NCBI GenBank assembly: GCA_937868555.1 | Contig: CALMNI010000062.1 | Location: 1-15,653, forward strand | DNA length: 15,653 nucleotides | Direction of reading: 5' to 3' | DNA from: an uncultured bacterium | GTDB taxonomy: Bacteria > Patescibacteriota > Patescibacteriia > Patescibacteriales > Patescibacteriaceae | In this document: positions 13,862-15,653 of the stretch, piece by piece | Layout of the letters: each line of letters opens with the position of its first letter | Position numbering within the stretch: the first letter of the stretch is position 1 | Translations under genes and position numbers: made by a program | The notes under the pieces: model-generated | Told to the model about the DNA's origin: nothing | Seen by the model: only the letters and a program-made list of their open reading frames with translations | Database searches by the model: none

Positions 13862-15181
13862 CTATTCTACTGAAACTACCTTATTAGCAATTTTTATTCG
13901 TGATTGGAGAAAACCCATTAACTCTCTTTTTTCCTCATTTGATCCTTCTTTCAAGATATATTTCATATACACCTTCAGATCAATATCCGTATGCTTGGCA
14001 TTAGGATCGCTCTGTTGCAGTACTCCTCTTTGGAACTTGTTGAATCGTTTCAGTTCATCTTCAAATTTATGCTGGATGCCCTTTTGATTAAAGTCCATTT
14101 TGTCTATCAGTTGTATTAGCTGGCTGATAAGTTCTTCTTCCCGTAGATAACTGTTCTTACAAAATCTATCTTTGCCACGCCCGCATCCATAATAGATATA
14201 TTTTGTTACGGTGCCATTCTTTAGTTGCTTGTATTTTTCCTCGGCGCATATGGATGATCCGCATAAGCCGCAGATAAGTAGTCTCGTGAAGGCGAATTCC
14301 TTACTTTGCTTTATCATATGATCTCGCGACAGCCGTTTCTGTACCTCGTCAAATAATTCTTTGGTAATAAGCGGCTCGTGTTTTCCTTGGTACCAGTTGC
14401 CCGAATTCTTGGGATATTCAAAGACACCGTAGTAGAAGGTATTGGTTAATGCTCGGTAGACGTTACCGAGGGAGAAGTCGTGGTTACTGATCGTTTTGAA
14501 GTTCAGCTCGAACTTGAGCCAGTGGTATATCTTTCGTCCGGACCATTTATCGTATCCGACTTTTTCAAACATGCTCTTGATGATGTGAGCACGCTCTGGA
14601 TCAAGTATTGGCATGCACTTACGATCCATGAGTCGCTGACTTAGGTAGCCTGTCGGCGGCTGGTTTGGCCATAGCCCCATTTCTACTCGTGTTCTAATTC
14701 CTCGTTTCACGTTAACACCTCGATTATCGTTTTCAAGCTTGGCTTGCGAGCCAAGGATCATGAGAAGGAACTTTTCATTAGGCGAGTTGGTGAAGCGTTG
14801 GCCATAGGTTCGTATCTCTTTAAGGATGCCAGCGTCCATAAGATCAACAACCTTTCCAAGGTCGCCAGCGTTTCTCGATATGCGATCCGGTGCCCAGGTC
14901 AGGATGCCGTTATACTTGCCGTCCTTTATCTCGTTGATAATTTCATTAAAAACCGGCCGCTGGCCGGTTTCTTTGGCTGAATGGGATTCCCGCTTCATGC
15001 AGACAATCTCGAGGTTCTCTCGTTCGGCTAGCTGGAGCATCTCATTAACTTGGCTATCTATGGATAGCACCTGCCGTTCTTCCGACTCTGTGCTCTTACG
15101 CGCGTAGAGGCAGTACTTAACAGGTATTTCTGAAGTGCTAGGTACAGCACCAAAGCGCTGGGTCGTCAAAGGCTGTTGCAT
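13862..15181 (-). CDS. Large serine recombinase / integrase
   Basis: This 439-residue site-specific recombinase is the likely integrase of the element. The resolvase-type catalytic domain begins at YCLYARKSTE (catalytic Ser30, with Arg28) and continues through LTWAPDRISRNAGDL with its conserved Arg residues. A recombinase DNA-binding domain (about 175-285, PPTGYL to GVFEYP) follows. A zinc ribbon comes next (CGLCG near residue 311, then GCGRGKDRFC), and a coiled-coil-like helical tail (LIQLIDKMDF onward). All domains of a large serine integrase are present. No ribosome binding site is obvious before ATG 15181, and the 21 residues before the first strand could be shorter in reality. The gene ends where the copper promoter begins. 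Confidence 0.92.
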   Translation of the reverse strand: MQQPLTTQRFGAVPSTSEIPVKYCLYARKSTESEERQVLSIDSQVNEMLQLAERENLEIVCMKRESHSAKETGQRPVFNEIINEIKDGKYNGILTWAPDRISRNAGDLGKVVDLMDAGILKEIRTYGQRFTNSPNEKFLLMILGSQAKLENDNRGVNVKRGIRTRVEMGLWPNQPPTGYLSQRLMDRKCMPILDPERAHIIKSMFEKVGYDKWSGRKIYHWLKFELNFKTISNHDFSLGNVYRALTNTFYYGVFEYPKNSGNWYQGKHEPLITKELFDEVQKRLSRDHMIKQSKEFAFTRLLICGLCGSSICAEEKYKQLKNGTVTKYIYYGCGRGKDRFCKNSYLREEELISQLIQLIDKMDFNQKGIQHKFEDELKRFNKFQRGVLQQSDPNAKHTDIDLKVYMKYILKEGSNEEKRELMGFLQSRIKIANKVVSVE

Positions 15182-15413
15182 AGATGTGTGGTTACTAATT
15201 AGTTATTCCACTACATCAATGCCGCAGACCCGCACACTAGTCTAGTTGGTAAGCTGTTGGTAACTAAGCCTTCATAAGGCTCTTTGTTTAAGCTAGTATT
15301 CAGTGGACTTTTAGCCTCTTTTCGGCTAATATGAACATTAACAACTTAATAGCATTGGCTTTTAGCCAAATGCCTAACCCCGAAAGTTATTCTTCGGATA
15401 TGGCATAAAATCT
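15182..15413. other. Non-coding stretch upstream of the recombinase, candidate attachment region
   Basis: No gene is supported here. It holds an imperfect palindrome TTACTAATTAGTTA (15192-15205), ACTAG-T-CTAGT (15236-15246), two GTTGGTAA units (15245-15252 and 15255-15262 approximately) and short hairpins (AGCCTTCATAAGGCT, AGCC/GGCT, GGCTTTTAGCC). Serine integrase attachment sites usually lie beside the integrase gene, so one may be here. No second copy of a core can be identified in this window. An ATG at 15331 opens 25 codons ending at 15408, which I do not call a gene. Confidence 0.35.
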
Positions 15414-15528
15414 CACGACAATACTGATCCCCACGATCAGCTACTTGTCGTGAGTCATACCTGGAAACGGGTATGGGACCGTAAGGTCCAGCTGGCGTGG
15501 GGTTTTGTGTATCTCCGCCTGCTCCTTA
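15414..15528 (+). ncRNA. Candidate structured RNA, unrecognised class
   Basis: Several helices stack in a row. TCACGACAA pairs with TTGTCGTGA and encloses CTGATC-CCCAC-GATCAG. CATACCTG-GAAA-CGGGTATG is an 8-bp stem (one U-G) with a GAAA tetraloop. GGACC-GTAA-GGTCC is a 5-bp stem with a GTAA tetraloop. The CCCAC loop of the first hairpin can pair with GTGGGG downstream, a pseudoknot. Both GNRA loops exist only on the plus strand, which fixes the orientation. It ends shortly before the membrane-protein ORF, so it could be a cis-acting leader. I could not match it to tmRNA, RNase P, SRP RNA, 6S RNA or a riboswitch. Confidence 0.55.
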
Positions 15529-15543
15529 CAACTATATTATTTT

Positions 15544-15653
15544 ATGAAATTCAAATCATTAAGACCCTTTATTAAATTTCTGATTATTGCATTAGGAATC
15601 TTCCTAGCCCTTTTTATTCTTATTGGTGTTTTATCTCCGGATTCTCCATCAAA
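15544..15653 (+). CDS. Membrane or exported protein, truncated by window end
   Basis: The first 36 codons from ATG 15544 read MKFKSLRPFIKFLIIALGIF and then more hydrophobic residues before SPDSPS. A basic start followed by about 20 hydrophobic residues is a membrane anchor or signal peptide. No ribosome binding site is visible (AT-rich run before the ATG). It may belong to the host chromosome next to the element, or be controlled by the structured RNA upstream. Function cannot be said. Confidence 0.5.
   Translation, partial: MKFKSLRPFIKFLIIALGIFLALFILIGVLSPDSPS

Noticed and set aside
15182..15300. A defined attachment core for the serine integrase
   Set aside because: Short palindromes are present, but without the other end of the element no core sequence can be shown.
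15414..15528. tmRNA, RNase P RNA, SRP RNA or group I intron
   Set aside because: I compared the remembered conserved segments (tmRNA ends and tag, RNase P GAGGAAAGUCC core, SRP tetraloop helix, intron P7) on both strands, and none fits.

Overview
The window looks like part of an integrated mobile element or prophage-like island in an uncultivated bacterium. The standard genetic code fits every gene. The diversity-generating retroelement (DGR) target, its Avd and its reverse transcriptase resemble those I know from Candidate Phyla Radiation (Patescibacteria) genomes, so that is my best guess for the host. No rRNA, tRNA or housekeeping gene is visible to confirm it.

Region 1 (about 80-3113) is a complete DGR. 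A promoter with an operator-like inverted repeat drives a 301-residue target protein (271-1176) whose last 40 codons are the variable region (VR, 1051-1171). The template repeat (TR, 1533-1653) lies about 360 bases downstream in a structured non-coding stretch. I aligned the two 121-base copies by eye. They differ at 13 sites, every one an adenine in TR, and 12 of the 13 are A to G. A small four-helix-bundle Avd gene lies on the opposite strand (2043-1693). The reverse transcriptase (2035-3113) is split by a frame change exactly at an (AG)11 tract. Loss of one AG unit, or gain of two, would restore a 358-residue enzyme, so the retroelement may be phase-variable and is off in this copy.

Region 2 (3149-7028, minus strand) is a tightly overlapping operon: ParB-domain DNA methylase, second DNA methylase, small terminase-like protein, large terminase. 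This is a phage packaging and DNA-modification module. It converges on the RT gene with 35 bases between the stop codons.

Region 3 (7093-9751) is a control and accessory region: a coiled-coil protein with a possible DNA-binding C-terminus diverges from a LexA-like S24 repressor, followed by a 46-residue protein, an 18-bp hairpin and a DUF2188-like protein.

Region 4 (9764-13820, minus strand) is a copper operon: CsoR, CopA, an HMA-DsbD/TauE-like membrane protein and a membrane-anchored cupredoxin. A CsoR-type operator fills the 17-bp spacer of a near-consensus promoter.

Region 5 (13862-15653) holds a large serine recombinase, then about 360 non-coding bases with a strongly folded RNA candidate (two GNRA-capped hairpins and a possible pseudoknot) and the start of a membrane protein that runs off the window. 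The recombinase next to a long non-coding stretch suggests an element end near 15.2-15.5 kb, which would put the phage genes, the copper operon and perhaps the DGR on one mobile unit.
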